From the NCBI RefSeq assembly GCF_027579695.1, contig NC_083592.1, positions 33,504,214 through 33,568,213 on the forward strand: DNA of 64,000 nucleotides. Direction: 5' to 3'. Made by a program: the position numbers and the translations under genes. The stretch's first letter is position 1. Each line of letters begins with the position of its first letter. Of this stretch, positions 20,526 through 30,757 are shown piece by piece. A model generated the notes under the pieces. The model made no database searches and was not told the DNA's origin. It was given only the letters and a program-made list of their open reading frames with translations. Source of the stretch: Neoarius graeffei (taxonomy: Eukaryota > Chordata > Actinopteri > Siluriformes > Ariidae).

Positions 20526-21540
20526 ATGTACAAAAGGATAATGGAGGTGGAGAGGAGAGAGAATGTCGGCTTGGTGAATATCTAAGACATTTTAAGGAAA
20601 TTTCTATTGTTCTCGTCATTGCAGACGCTTACAGTGCAGGCGCCTGAGTAAAAGACGACCCGAACCGTCTGCTTCACAGCGAGCGCGGAGGAACCGTTAG
20701 CTTATCCTGCGCTACTGTGCTGTGTGGACGGCTCTTTCTTTTGTTTCAGTACACCTGCTGCTCTTCCATCATGTGTGGCCCTTGTGTGGTCTGTTTATAT
20801 CCCACACACATCAATCTTAGCACCTCATCAATGGGAGTGCTGTTTATGGCATGCCACACTTTGGCTAGAGCACAAAAGTGTCACTCAGTGACTCACGACA
20901 AACCGAGAAATGGTGTGTAATTATTTAGTACTGTAATAAGTAATATATACATCGCTTATATACATATCAGAAGCACATGATCACAACAACAGTAACAAGC
21001 TAGCAAAGCGCTAATTATCGCTAATAAATTAAATTTCGCTGGTCATAAGTCATTTGGTTTGACTCATGTGATGGAGCTGTGATGCTAACCACCTGTTTAA
21101 AGCTCATAAACACTTTAAGTTTGAGAACAGCTGGTCCACATTTTGGAGAAAAGCAAAGCTGATCGTGTTACATTTCCATAACTGGCTGATGATTTTATCT
21201 AAAGTGACTTACAGCTGAGACAAGATACAGTCATGCAGTAGAGGCTTACGGGTCTTGCTTTGAACTCGTGAGTTTCTGAAAACCTAAAAGCCGAAACCTT
21301 AACGACGGAAGTTTTGTGAAAATGAAGCTGACCGCTCAGGTTTTCTTTTATCTCACAACCCATGCTGCCACCACAAACCCCACCACAGAATCTATGAAGC
21401 TAAAAATTAAACAACACAGACTCAATATATTCACTAATTCACCTCCAAAACGAACATGAACATGAGCTTACTATGACCTTCAAGTAGCATGTCATGCATG
21501 TCAAGAGTCATGTACTGTACGTTTAACAATAGATATTGTC
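20526..21540. other. No gene seen; single-copy-looking
   Basis: About 1 kb without repeats or convincing ORFs. CpG content is slightly raised around 20640-20710 (CCGAACCGTCTGC, GAGCGCGGAGGAACCG). Confidence 0.45.
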
Positions 21541-21686
21541 ACAAAACAAGATTAGATTTAGATCCAACCAGAGGCAACAGCAGCAATAAAAACCCCTGAG
21601 ACGAGAGGAGGAAGAAAACTTTACTGGGAACCCAAACTCAAAAGGGTTTGTCTTCTGGATGACATCAGATAACAGGATTATAAATC
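21541..21686. repeat. Dispersed-repeat fragment
   Basis: Words GAGGAAGAAAACTTTACTGG, AACCCAAACTCAAAAGGG and ATCAGATAACAGGATTATAAA match, loosely, the block at 43380-43500 (GAGGAAGAAACGTTGAGAGG, CAGACTCAAAAGGGAACCC). It is one dispersed fish repeat of unknown class. Confidence 0.5.
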
Positions 21687-21694
21687 ATTATCTC

Positions 21695-22533
21695 CAGGGC
21701 TTTGAACCGGTTCAAGGAAGGAAAACGAAAACCGGGAACTTTTTCTATTTCACATGGAACAGAAACGAAACCAGAAACTTTATTATTTTTTATGTTCCGG
21801 AACAGAAACGCTTATTAAAAATAATGGTAGCCGGTTAATACCGGTTTTTATTTCGTTCCTCAAAGTTTCCGTAGCCTACAAATAAAAAAGTCATTCTTCT
21901 CCTGCGCAAGTTTCTATGACCCGCTGGGGTTCACTTCCTGTGTGACGTTCGCTGACTGAATGGAGAGAGCGGGAGGGTGGACTACTATCACGTCTCCACA
22001 TCTTAAATAAGAGGTAAATATTGCAGTCTATCGTTATTCAAAAACGTCAATTTCAAACACGATATCAATATATTTGTCCACGTTAATGAGAGGCTCGCGA
22101 ACATTAAATGACATTAACCTCTGTTAGCCTATCAATGCACAGGGCCTGACTAGCCTTTGGTAACACACTAAATGAATTATCTTTCATTTTTGGCACTTTT
22201 TCTGTTTGTGTAGATGGGAAGACATACTGAGAATCCAAATCGCCAACATTTGAAATAATAATTGTTTTGAATTATTTCTTGTCTTATTTAATGAAGGTTG
22301 TAATAGAATTAGCCTACATTTGGCTTAAGCTGGATGAGACAGAGACATAATTTTATAGCCATTTGTTAAACAGCTGACAGGGAACGTAATTAACCGTTCC
22401 AGGAACGAAATTTTTTTTGTTCTAACCGGTTCGGGAACGTCTATTTAATGGTGGAACCCAAAACCGGAAACGTTAAAATTCCGTTTCTGTTCGGAACGAA
22501 CCAATAGGAAAAAAATTCTGTTTCAAAACCCTG
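21695..22533. mobile_element. Non-autonomous hAT-type element, TSD ATTATCTC
   Basis: Ends CAGGGCTTTGAACCGG and GTTTCAAAACCCTG, with exact 8-bp duplication ATTATCTC at 21687-21694 and 22534-22541. Long imperfect subterminal inverted repeats contain ACCGG and GGAACG words. A short ATG frame after a CTGTTTGTGTAG acceptor-like site (about 22214, MGRHTENPNRQHLK) may be an exon relic. Confidence 0.88.
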
Positions 22534-22541
22534 ATTATCTC

Positions 22542-23083
22542 AAATATAAATCACCTTTTTTTTCTTACATAAAAAGTCAAACAAGTGTGTTGAAAGGATG
22601 TTCAGCAGCTTTATGAGCACATGACAGTCTTTACGATCACAGGAGAAGTGCATAGATCCAATCACCACATGTTAACAACTTTTATAGAAACAGTAACCAA
22701 AGTAAAACTGGCTCAGATTGTTACTCGATGACAGCTGAAGGACGGGGATAGGCAGGTGAACCATGACATTATTAGTTCATATAATGTTTCCCGTTTTGGC
22801 AGGTAAGTAATTTAATAGTAATGGAGGGTCGCGATAAAACAAGAATGGTAAAAGTGTTGCTGATGATTGTGTAATATGAACTAACAAGAGTAACTTTTTA
22901 AAAAAGGGCTTTAGGAAAGAATGGTGAAAGAAATTCACTCTTGGTGCATCTAGAAAGAGGAAAAACAACCAGACATTTCTGTTAAATGCTGAAATAAAAT
23001 CTGTAACTGGTCTTAAATAAACCCCACGGAAGCCTGTATACACCACTTGGGAAAAAAAAAAAAAATAAATAAATAAATAAATA
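22542..23083. other. No gene seen
   Basis: AT-rich, ending in poly-A and (AAAT)n at 23050-23082, which abuts a SINE head and may be the tail of another retroposon. Confidence 0.45.
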
Positions 23084-23440
23084 GGGCGGCATGGTGGTGT
23101 AGTGGTTAGCACTATTGCCCCACAGCAAGAAGGTCCTGGGTTCCAGCACAGCGGCCGGCGAGGGCCTTTCTGTGTGGAGTTTGCATGTTCTCCCCGTGTC
23201 TGCGTGGGTTTCCTCCCACAGTCCAAAGACCTGCAGGTTAGGTTAATTGGTGGCTCTAAATTGACCGTAGGTGTGAATGTGAGTGTGAATGGTTGTCTGT
23301 GTCTATGCGTCAGCCCTGTGATGACCTGGCGACTTGTCCAGGGTGTACCCCGCCTCTCGCCCATAGTCAGCTGGGATAGGCTCCAGCTTCTTAACCCTGT
23401 AGAAGGTCCTGGGTTCCTAAAGCGGCTACAGATAATGGAT
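23084..23440 (+). mobile_element. SINE family A, diverged, GGATA tail
   Basis: Family A blocks in order with several changes (GCAC for GCGC in the A-box, B-box GGTTCCAGCAC damaged). The tail is GATAATGGATAGATGG rather than the GATGA pentamer. Confidence 0.85.
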
Positions 23441-23465
23441 AGATGGATTAAGAAGAAGAAATTTG

Positions 23466-23822
23466 GGCGGCATGGTGGTGTAGTGGTTAGCACGGTCACC
23501 TCACAGCAAGAAGGTTCTGGGTTCGGCCGGCGAGGGCCTTTCTGTGTGGAGTTTGCATGTTCTCCCCGTGTCTGTGTGGGTTTCCTCCGGGTGCTCCGGT
23601 TTCCCCCCACAGTCCAAAGACATGCAGGTTAGGCTAATATGGGATGGCCTTGGGCTGAGGTGCCCTTGAGTGAGGCATCTAACTCCCAACTGCTCCCCGG
23701 GCGCTGTTAGCATGGCTGCCCACTGCTCTGGGTATGTGCTCATTGCTCGCGTGTGTGTTCACTGCTTCAGATGGGTTAAATGCAAAGAGGAATTTCACAA
23801 GTGTGTGATTAATAAAGTTGTG

Positions 23823-23877
<55 letters not shown>

Positions 23878-23880
23878 TCA
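23466..23880 (+). mobile_element. SINE family A head with a different 3' tail (family A2)
   Basis: The head and first half follow family A to AAAGACATGCAGGTTAGG. Then the sequence switches to an unrelated tail: GGGCTGAGGTGCCCTTGAG, CCAACTGCTCCCCGGG, GGGTTAAATGCAAAGAGG, AATAAAGTTGTGC and a (CTTT)n run at 23821-23879. The same head-tail junction recurs near 55030, so it is a true subfamily and not a local rearrangement. Fish SINE tails usually match the LINE that mobilises them, so A2 probably uses another LINE partner. Confidence 0.8.
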
Positions 23881-24432
23881 AAAACTGCTTAGCTTGTGAT
23901 TTTGCTATTAATGTATGAAGTGAGTTGCTTCATTAGGCTGGGGGCATTTTACTCCAAACTGGGGAGTGTTTTGGCTGTCCATTGGGGCAAAATGCACCTT
24001 TGTAGGAATTTACTTTCTTGCTAAAAACAAACAAACGAATTACATGTAAACTCTGGACAATTTTAAAATTTGGTATTTACTTTGTCAGTCAAAACAAGGA
24101 TAAAAATCCTACACACATCCACCTTTTGCTTCACAGTAAAGTTACACATCCCTTAAATGGGTGTCACAATTATGATCTCATTATTATATAAGGCATAATT
24201 ATGAGAAACCTTCTCATTATTATTATTAGTACAGGTAATCGTTTGGGGCCGAGTAAAATTAAGGACTAATCTCACGAGTGATTTTGAAGTTTTGAAAATT
24301 CAATACTTTTAAATCACGAGTGAAACTGATCCATAAAGTGCATATTCTGGACCAATTTTGTTTTTTTTATATGAAAGTATGTCCCTTTACACACTCATCC
24401 AGAAGGGTAATTTTGCACAAGCCCATCTGTCT

Positions 24433-24848
24433 CGTCTCGTCTCATCTCATCTCATCTCATCTCATCTCATCTCATCTCATCTCATTATCTGTAGCTGCTT
24501 TATCCTGTTCTGCAGGGTCGCAGGCAAGCTGGAGCCTATCCCAGCTGGCTACGGGCGAAAGGCGGGGTACACCCTGGACAAGTCACCAGGTCATCACAGG
24601 GCTGACACATAGACACAGACAACCATTCACACTCACATTCACACCTACGGTCAATTTAGAGTCACCAGTTAACCTAACCTGCATGTCTTTGGACTGTGGG
24701 GGAAACCGGAGCACCCGGAGGAAACCCACGCGGACACGGGGAGAACATGCAAACTCCACACAGAAAGGCCCTCGCCGGCCACGGGGCTCGAACCCGGACC
24801 TTCTTGCTGTGAGGCGACAGTGCTAACCACTACACCACCGTGCCGCCC
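24433..24848 (-). mobile_element. SINE family A with expanded pentamer tail
   Basis: The tail has about ten TCTCA/TCTCG units (24433-24484), the longest of any copy here. Duplication CCATCTGTCT at 24423-24432 and 24851-24860. Confidence 0.9.
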
Positions 24849-24956
24849 CGCCATCTGTCTACAGCAGAAAAAAATAAAATAACAAAACGCGTCTGGAAAA
24901 ATCCCAAGGGAGTCTGGAGCCAGATTCGTGACGTTACCTGTGGAAGCGCCAGCAGG

Positions 24957-25106
24957 CTACGCGAGCTTGCACAGTTTCAGTGCACAGCGTGTGTAGACCA
25001 AGCGCTCCCATTTCTCTCTCATTGTCCGGTCTTTTGGGAAACGATGAGTACTAATCCCATCAAGATTGGTGTTGCTACACTCTCCTATGATACATCTGTT
25101 AACCAT
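24957..25106 (-). pseudogene. THAP zinc-finger exon
   Basis: The minus-strand ATG at 25106 opens MVNRCIIGECSNTN, then ISTHRFPKDRTMREKWERLV and YTRCALKLCK. The features of a THAP domain are in order: Cys5-x4-Cys10, the HRFPKD motif and the invariant Trp of REKWERL. The second Cys-x2-His pair and AVPTLF are missing, as the frame stops after 49 codons. It is probably the first exon of a transposase whose later exons were deleted, and this copy is intact over the residues it retains. A THAP host gene exon is less likely because it lies between inverted transposon ends. Confidence 0.72.
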
Positions 25107-25479
25107 TTTAATAATTACATGATAACATTGAAGAAATGTGCAGAAAACCACCAGGTCGTTTTCTCATAAACAAACCAGCGCTGACGTAGGATTCAGAGGG
25201 AGGCGTCCCGCACACGACGTCACAAAAATCAATATTTCCCGGGAAATCCAAATGCCAAGTTTTTTCAGAGGCGGACCAATTTGCCTCAAATGGCTTGATT
25301 TCAACTGAATTTTTCTGGTATTGCTCAAGGTAAAAAAAATGCACAAAATGCAGAATGTGATAGATATTTGACCAAAGTTTAATATAAAATAAGAGAATTA
25401 CATTGATCTTACTCCTGAATTTACCCATGATATGCACTTTAATTTTACAAGGAACCATATGATTACTTGTTTATAATAT

Positions 25480-25853
25480 CTCATCTCATCATCTCTAGCT
25501 GCTTTATCCTGTTCTGCAGGGTCGCAGGCAAGCTGGAGCCTATCCCAGCTGACTACGGGCGAAAGGCGGGGTACACCCTGGACAAGTCACCAGGTCATCA
25601 CAGGGCTGACACATAGACACAGACAACCATTCACACTCACATTCACACCTACGGTCAATTTAGAGCCACCAGTTAACCTAACCTGCATGTCTTTGGACTG
25701 TGGGGGAAACCGGAGCACCCAGAAGAAACCCACGTGGACACGGGGAGAACATGCAAACTCCACACAGAAAGGCCCTTGCCAGCCACGGGGCTCGAACCCG
25801 GACCTTCTTGCTGTGAGGCGACAGCGCTAACCACTACACCACCGTGCCGCCCC
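25480..25853 (-). mobile_element. SINE family A, full length
   Basis: Exact 12-bp duplication TGTTTATAATAT at 25468-25479 and 25854-25865. Confidence 0.93.
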
Positions 25854-26093
25854 TGTTTATAATATATTGGGCCAAATTCATACTTCAGAAGCCATTCAAG
25901 TTCACAACATTTGTCTTCTTTGTCAAATATAGCGAAACGTGGCATTGCTGAGTCAGCCATTTTGTTGACAAAATTTGCTCATTTTTGTCACCGTAACCAA
26001 GCAACGAACTAGCCAATAGCATTTCAGAAATATGGCCCCCTCCTTGATTGACCAATCAGAATTGAGTAATTTGGCCCTATGTTGTATTATTAT

Positions 26094-26459
26094 CTCATCT
26101 CATTATCTCTAGCTGCTTTTATCCTTCTACAGGGTTGCAGGCAAGCTGGAGCCTATCCCAGCTGACTACGGGCGAAAGGCGGGGTACACCCTGGACAAGT
26201 CGCCAGGTCATCACAGGGCTGATACATAGACACAGACAACCATTCATACTCACATTCACACCTACGGTCAATTTAGAGTCACCAGTTAACCTAACCTGCA
26301 TGTCTTTGGACTGTGGGGGAAACCGGAGCACCCAGAGGAAACCCACGCGGACACGGGGAGAACATGCAAACTCCACACAGAAAGGCCCTCGCCGGCCACG
26401 GGGCTCGAACCCAGGACCTGTGAGGCGACAGCGCTAACCACTACACCACTGTGCCGCCC
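26094..26459 (-). mobile_element. SINE family A, full length, 12-bp internal loss
   Basis: Exact duplication TGTATTATTAT at 26083-26093 and 26460-26470; the right copy has grown into (ATT)n to 26484. Bases between CCAGGACC and TGTGAGGCG are missing, which removes part of the head. Confidence 0.92.
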
Positions 26460-26559
26460 TGTATTATTATTATTATTATTATTATGGTGGGGCTTCCTTA
26501 ATAACCAGCCTCACACAAAAAGGCCATAAGGAACCATTCTGACCTTTGACCCCGAGTCC

Positions 26560-26835
26560 TGCCCTCGCGCGCAGCTATTAGGATTTTAGTCTACACTCGA
26601 CCGGAAATCTGTCTAAAATGGAGGAAACGGGACAAAGAGAAGCCGCTTCGATCGAAAACAGGTGCATGTTCATAAAGTCGCTCAAGGGATGAAATAAAAC
26701 TCTTCCCGGAGAGCAAATCCAGACGCCCCAGGATTCCATAAACGGGGTGCGGTTGGACAGTCGGGGTGTTTAAAAGGAGGCGCGCGGGGGACAGACGCAC
26801 AAAGCGCACCGGCCCAGCAAGGGCGCCGCCGAGTC
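26560..26835 (+). promoter_or_regulatory. Promoter-like patch with short ORF
   Basis: CpG-richer than its surroundings. A TATA-like TTTAAAAGG at about 26770 is followed by a purine/GC-rich start-like region, and GTCACCATGGAAAC at about 26834 resembles an RFX X-box half-site pair. A short frame from 26618 (MEETGQREAASIEN) ends at a possible donor AACAG|GTGCAT. Which of these belong together is unclear; no downstream exon was found. Confidence 0.25.
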
Positions 26836-27099
26836 ACCATGGAAACGCCAATCACATGGTATTTTTATGAACTCGGGTTCAGGCGCTTCATCACGGAGGG
26901 TTTGTTTCTGCAAAGTTACACTGACGATGAAATGACTCGAGGTTCATCTGATACACCTGTTGTTTCTATCCTCCATCCAGCGTCCAAAAAAAAAAGATGC
27001 ATATTATAGTGAGACAATCACGTGCATGTCCTCTTGTGCATATAAGATCTCCTTTTTTTTTTTAAATGTTATCTTCATTTGTCACTCTACCTTTATATT

Positions 27100-27268
27100 C
27101 TGCATTCCATATGCACTTTATATTTTATATTTCATATATATTTCTTTTTATTTTGGTAAGCGCAGTTTGGTCGGGCAGTTGCAAAATAAGAATTGCATTA
27201 CCCAATAATAAGCCGCTGTGTCTGTTAGCTATTGCGTATATGACAAATAAAAATCTTGAATCTTATGA
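27100..27268 (+). mobile_element. LINE 3' UTR fragment
   Basis: AT-rich sequence ending GACAAATAAAAATCTTGAATC, the usual 3' end of a fish non-LTR element. No coding part is attached. Confidence 0.4.
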
Positions 27269-27296
27269 TTTCACTTATCCCTGACAGCATCAGATC

Positions 27297-27363
27297 AGAA
27301 GAATGAAATGCATCATCATCATCATCATCATGCATTTCATTCTTCTGAGAAGAATGAAATGCA
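27297..27363. repeat. Triple inverted/direct repeat around a CAT tract
   Basis: AGAAGAATGAAATGCA (27297) is followed by a CAT repeat, then its exact complement TGCATTTCATTCTTCT (27331-27346), then the first word again (27348-27363). Either pair can form a hairpin with a 16-bp stem. Confidence 0.8.
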
Positions 27364-27399
27364 TGATGATGATTGTGCGTTCATGCATATTTCCTACGT

Positions 27400-27970
27400 G
27401 TTGCACACATGGTGATAGTGAAAGAAGATGACGCGCCGCTCACTCCTGTCCTCACACACCTGTTCGTCATCCAGCTGTTCCAGAACATCACGGATAACTC
27501 ACCTAATAGCTTGCGCGAGCGATCCGAGGTGAACAGCTGCAGAGGATCCGGGCGGGTTAAGCGCGCGTGAGCATGAGCGCGTGACCGTCACCGCGTAAAG
27601 CTCACTCACGGGTCACCCGCGCGCCTTCTCGGTGCACGCGCTTCTCTCTGTCCTAAACAAAAGGCGGCCCCGCGCAGTCCGGGAGCGGGAGTTAAGGAGA
27701 CTTCTCAGTGGATACTGCGTGAGAATGAGGGAGAATAAAGGCTGCTCGGTGTGAGCTGTGCTGCCATTCCGCTTCTCCGGACTGAACTCGGAGCGCACTT
27801 CAGCAGCGCCCGCCGTCTGCTCCGATCCTCTCCTCTCCTCTCCCACACACCCACCCACAGAGCCGCGCTAATCGCATTAGCGTCAAACAGCTCCACACAG
27901 CTCCACCCAGCGACGCGTCCGGCTCAGCCAGCTATCCGGGAAGACGCAGTAAATTGTGGTTCCTCACTCA
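27400..27970 (-). promoter_or_regulatory. CpG-island-like promoter and possible 5' UTR exon
   Basis: The most CpG-dense stretch of the window (GCGCGCGTGAGCATGAGCGC, CCCGCGCGCC, GGCGGCCCCGCGCAG). On the minus strand a candidate non-coding first exon runs from about 27960 to 27609 and ends at a perfect donor ACCC|GTGAGT. Short upstream ATGs are quickly stopped, as in a 5' UTR. No transposon ends bracket it. Orientation is inferred from the single donor; the plus strand shows none as good. Confidence 0.4.
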
Positions 27971-28117
27971 GACACTCCTGACATTTTTAGCTCAAACTTT
28001 ACTTTACTTTCCCGACCGAGCTTATTTCTAATTTCAGCCTTTCAGACTGTGTCAGGTTCTACACCCAGTATGCAACAATTTCTAATTTCTAATTAGAAAT
28101 TAAATATTTGTAATTGT

Positions 28118-28485
28118 GGGCGGCACGGTGGTGTAGTGGTTAGCGCTGTCGCCTCACAGCAAGAAGGTCCTGGGTTCGAGCCCCGTGGCCGGCGAGGGCC
28201 TTTCTGTGTGGAGTTTGCATGTTCTCCCCGTGTCCGCGTGGGTTTCCTCCGGGTGCTCCGGTTTCCCCCACAGTCCAAAGACATGCAGGTTAGGTTAACT
28301 GGTGACTCTAAATTGAGCGTAGGTGTGAATGTGAGTGTGAATGGTTGTCTGTGTCTATGTGTCAGCCCTGTGATGACCTGGCGACTTGTCCAGGGTGTAC
28401 CCCGCCTTTCGCTCGTAGTCAGCTGGGATAGGCTCCAGCTTGCCTGCGACCCTGTAGAACAGGATAAAGCAGCAAGAGATAACGG
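28118..28485 (+). mobile_element. SINE family A, first unit of a tandem dimer
   Basis: Complete head and core; the tail is altered to GATAACGGATGTATGG. The block 28118-28851 as a whole has an imperfect duplication, ATATTTGTAATT at 28104-28115 and ATATTTCCAATT at 28852-28863. Confidence 0.9.
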
Positions 28486-28512
28486 ATGTATGGAATCACT
28501 AATCACTGTTAC

Positions 28513-28851
28513 CTCACAGCAAGAAGGTCCTGGGTTCGAGCCCAGCAGCCGGCGAGGGCCTTTCTGTGCGGGGTTTGCATGTTCTCCCCGTGTCCGCGTG
28601 GGTTTCCTCCGGGTGCTCCGGTTTCCCCCACAGTCCAAAGACATGCAGGTTAGGTTAACTGGTGACTCTAAATTGACCGTAGGTGTGAATGTGAGTGTGA
28701 ATGGTTGTCTGTGTCTATGTGTCAGCCCTGTGATGACCTGGCGACTTGTCCAGGGTGTACCCCGCCTTTCGCCCATAGTCAGCTGGGATAGGCTCCAGCT
28801 TGCCCAAGACCCTGTAGAACAGGATAAAGCGGCTAGAGATAATGAGATGAG
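28513..28851 (+). mobile_element. SINE family A, headless second unit of the dimer
   Basis: Lacks GGGCGGCACGGTGG and the A-box; begins at ACCTCACAGCAAGAAGG after the linker TGGAATCACTAATCACTG (28491-28508). It ends with a normal GATGA tail. Confidence 0.88.
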
Positions 28852-28912
28852 ATATTTCCAATTTCAGCCTTTCAGACTGTGTCAGGTTCTACACCCAGTA
28901 TGCAACAATTTC

Positions 28913-29285
28913 ATCTCATCTCATCTCATTATCTCAAGCCGCTTTATCCTTCTACAGGGTCGCAGGCAAGCTGGAGCCTATCCCAGCTGACTACGGGCGA
29001 AAGGCGGGGTACACCCTGGACAAGTCGCCAGGTCATCACAGGGCTGACACATAGACACAGACAACCATTCACATTCACACCTACGGTCAATTTAGAGTCA
29101 CCAGTTAACCTAACCTGCATGTCTTTGGACTGTGGGGGAAACCGGAGCACCCGGAGGAAACCCACGCAGACACGGGGAGAACATGCAAACTCCGCACAGA
29201 AAGGCCCTCGCCGGCCCCGGGGCTCGAACCCAGGACCTTCTTGCTGTGAGGCGACAGCGCTAACCACTACACCATCGTGCCGCCC
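28913..29285 (-). mobile_element. SINE family A, full length
   Basis: Exact duplication GCAACAATTTC at 28902-28912 and 29286-29296, inside the ~100-bp array. Confidence 0.93.
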
Positions 29286-29519
29286 GCAACAATTTCTAAT
29301 TAGAAATTAAATATTTCTAATTTCAGCTTTTCAGACTGTGTCAGGTTCTACACCCAGTATGCAACAACTCCCTGACATTTTTAGCTCAAACTTTACTTTA
29401 CTTTCCCGACCGAGCTTATTTCTAATTTCAGCCTTTCAGACTGTGTCAGGTTCTACACCCAGTATGCAACAACTCCTGACATTTTTAGCTCAAACTTTAC
29501 TTTACTTTCCCGACCAACC

Positions 29520-29660
29520 ATTATTGTACAATGAATATCCGTAAAATTAACAGTTATGTATTGATTATTGTACATTGAATACCTGTAAAATTTACATTTA
29601 GTTATCATTAATTGTACATGGAATCCCAGTGAAATGTACATTAGCTGTAGTGGAGAGCAA
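29520..29660. repeat. Degenerate tandem repeat, three units
   Basis: About 55-bp units, each with ATTGTACAWKGAAT followed by CCNGTAAAATTWACA; diverged. Confidence 0.55.
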
Positions 29661-29724
29661 GGACAACTGGACATGGTTTTGTACAACCCCTGGCAAAAAA
29701 AAAATGGAATCACTAGTCTGTGTC

Positions 29725-30043
29725 ACCTCACAGCAAGAAAGTCCTGGGTTCGAGCCCAGCGACCGAGAAGGCCTTTCTGTGTGGAGTTTGCATGTTCTCT
29801 CCGTGTCCACATGGGTTTCCCTCACAGTCCAAAGACATGCAGGTTAGGTTAACTGGTGACTCTAAATTGACCGTAGGTGTGAATGTGAGTGTGAATGGTT
29901 GTCTGTGTCTATGTGTCGGCCCTGTGATGACCTGGTGACTTGTCCAGGGTGTACCCCGCCTTTCGCCCGTAGTCAGCTGGGATAGGCTCCAGCTTGCCTG
30001 CGACCCTGTAGGACAGGATAAAGCGGCTACAGATAACAGATGG
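29725..30043 (+). mobile_element. SINE family A, headless unit 1 of a cluster
   Basis: Begins CACCTCACAGCAAG immediately after the Tc1 end sequence TGGAATCACTAGTC. It lacks the head and part of the core (CCGGGTGCTCCGG missing) and ends GATAACAGATGGATGG. Confidence 0.85.
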
Positions 30044-30061
30044 ATGGAATCACTAATCACT

Positions 30062-30362
30062 GTTACCTCACAGCAAGAAGGTCCTGGGTTCGAGCCCAAC
30101 AGCCGGCGAGGGCCTTTCTGTGTGGAGTTTGCATGTTCTCCCCGTGTCTGCATGGCATGCAAACATGCAGGTTAGGTTAACTGGTGACTCTAAATTGACC
30201 GTAGGTGTGAATGTGAGTGTGAATGGTTGTCTGTGTCTGTGTCAGCCCTGTAATGACCAGGCGACTTGTCCAGGGTGTACCCCGCCTCTCGTCCGTAGTC
30301 AGCTGGGATAGGCTCCAGCTTGCCTGCGACCCTGTAGAACAGGATAAGCAGCTACAGATAAT
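30062..30362 (+). mobile_element. SINE family A, headless unit 2 of a cluster
   Basis: Follows the linker TGGAATCACTAATCACTG; about 45 bp missing around CTGCATGGCATGCAAACATG. The same linker occurs at 28491. Confidence 0.85.
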
Positions 30363-30386
30363 GGATGGAATCACTAGTCTTGGATG

Positions 30387-30723
30387 GGGCGGCAGAATGG
30401 TGTAGTGGTTAGCACTGTCGCCTCACAGCAAGAAGGTCCTGGGTTTGAGCCCAGCGGCCGGCGAGGGCCTTTCTGTGTGGAGTTTGCATGTTCTCTCCAT
30501 GTCTGCATGGGTTTCCTCCCACAGTCCAAAGACCTGCAGGTTAGGCTAATTCGTGGCTCTAAATTGACTGTAGGTGTGAAGGTGTGTGAATGGTTGTTTG
30601 TCTCTGTGTCAACCTGCCAACTTGTCCAGGGTGTACCCCGCCTCTCGCCCATACTCAGCTGGGATAGGTTCCAGCTTGCCTGCGACCCTGTAGAACAGGA
30701 TAAGCAGCTACAGATAATGGATG
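30387..30723 (+). mobile_element. SINE family A, complete unit 3 of a cluster
   Basis: Has the full head (GGGCGGCAGAATGG) and a GGATGG-type tail. Exact duplication GTCTTGGATG at 30377-30386 and 30724-30733, so this copy inserted on its own into Tc1 sequence. Confidence 0.9.
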
Positions 30724-30757
30724 GTCTTGGATGATGTTCATTCAGCTCTTACTTTGT

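Larger units (their letters stand above)
24337..25438 (-). mobile_element. TTAA-type element with a THAP exon, split by a SINE
   Basis: Inverted ends AGTGCATATTCTGG on the left and CATGATATGCACT on the right. The right flank is TTAA (25439-25442); the left flank reads ATAA (24333-24336), one change from TTAA. The element carries a THAP exon on the minus strand and the SINE at 24433. Without the SINE it is about 690 bp. Kolobok-like by the same logic as the element at 10859. Confidence 0.6.
27974..29515 (+). repeat. Tandem ~100-bp array interrupted by SINEs
   Basis: The unit contains CTCCTGACATTTTTAGCTC, TTTACTTTCCCGACCGAGC, ATTTCAGCCTTTCAGACTG and TTCTACACCCAGTATGCAAC. Copies begin at 27974 (complete), about 28858 (second half), about 29322 (second half, then a full unit at 29370) and 29475 (first half). 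The units are nearly identical, so the array expanded recently. The SINEs at 28118-28851 and 28913-29285 lie inside it. The first unit directly abuts the CpG-rich patch. Confidence 0.8.

Noticed and set aside
22777..23610. 277-codon minus-strand frame
   Set aside because: Made of two SINE translations joined through AT-rich sequence; no domain.
26834..26847. Perfect RFX X-box
   Set aside because: GTCACCATGGAAAC has one mismatch in the second half-site (A for pyrimidine), so it was kept only as a weak hint.
28093..28990. Long open frames (200-280 codons) on both strands across SINE clusters
   Set aside because: The peptides (repeated TWRLVQGVPRLSP or SPVNLTCMSLDCGG) are translations of SINE family A in either strand and recur at every copy. 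They are not genes.
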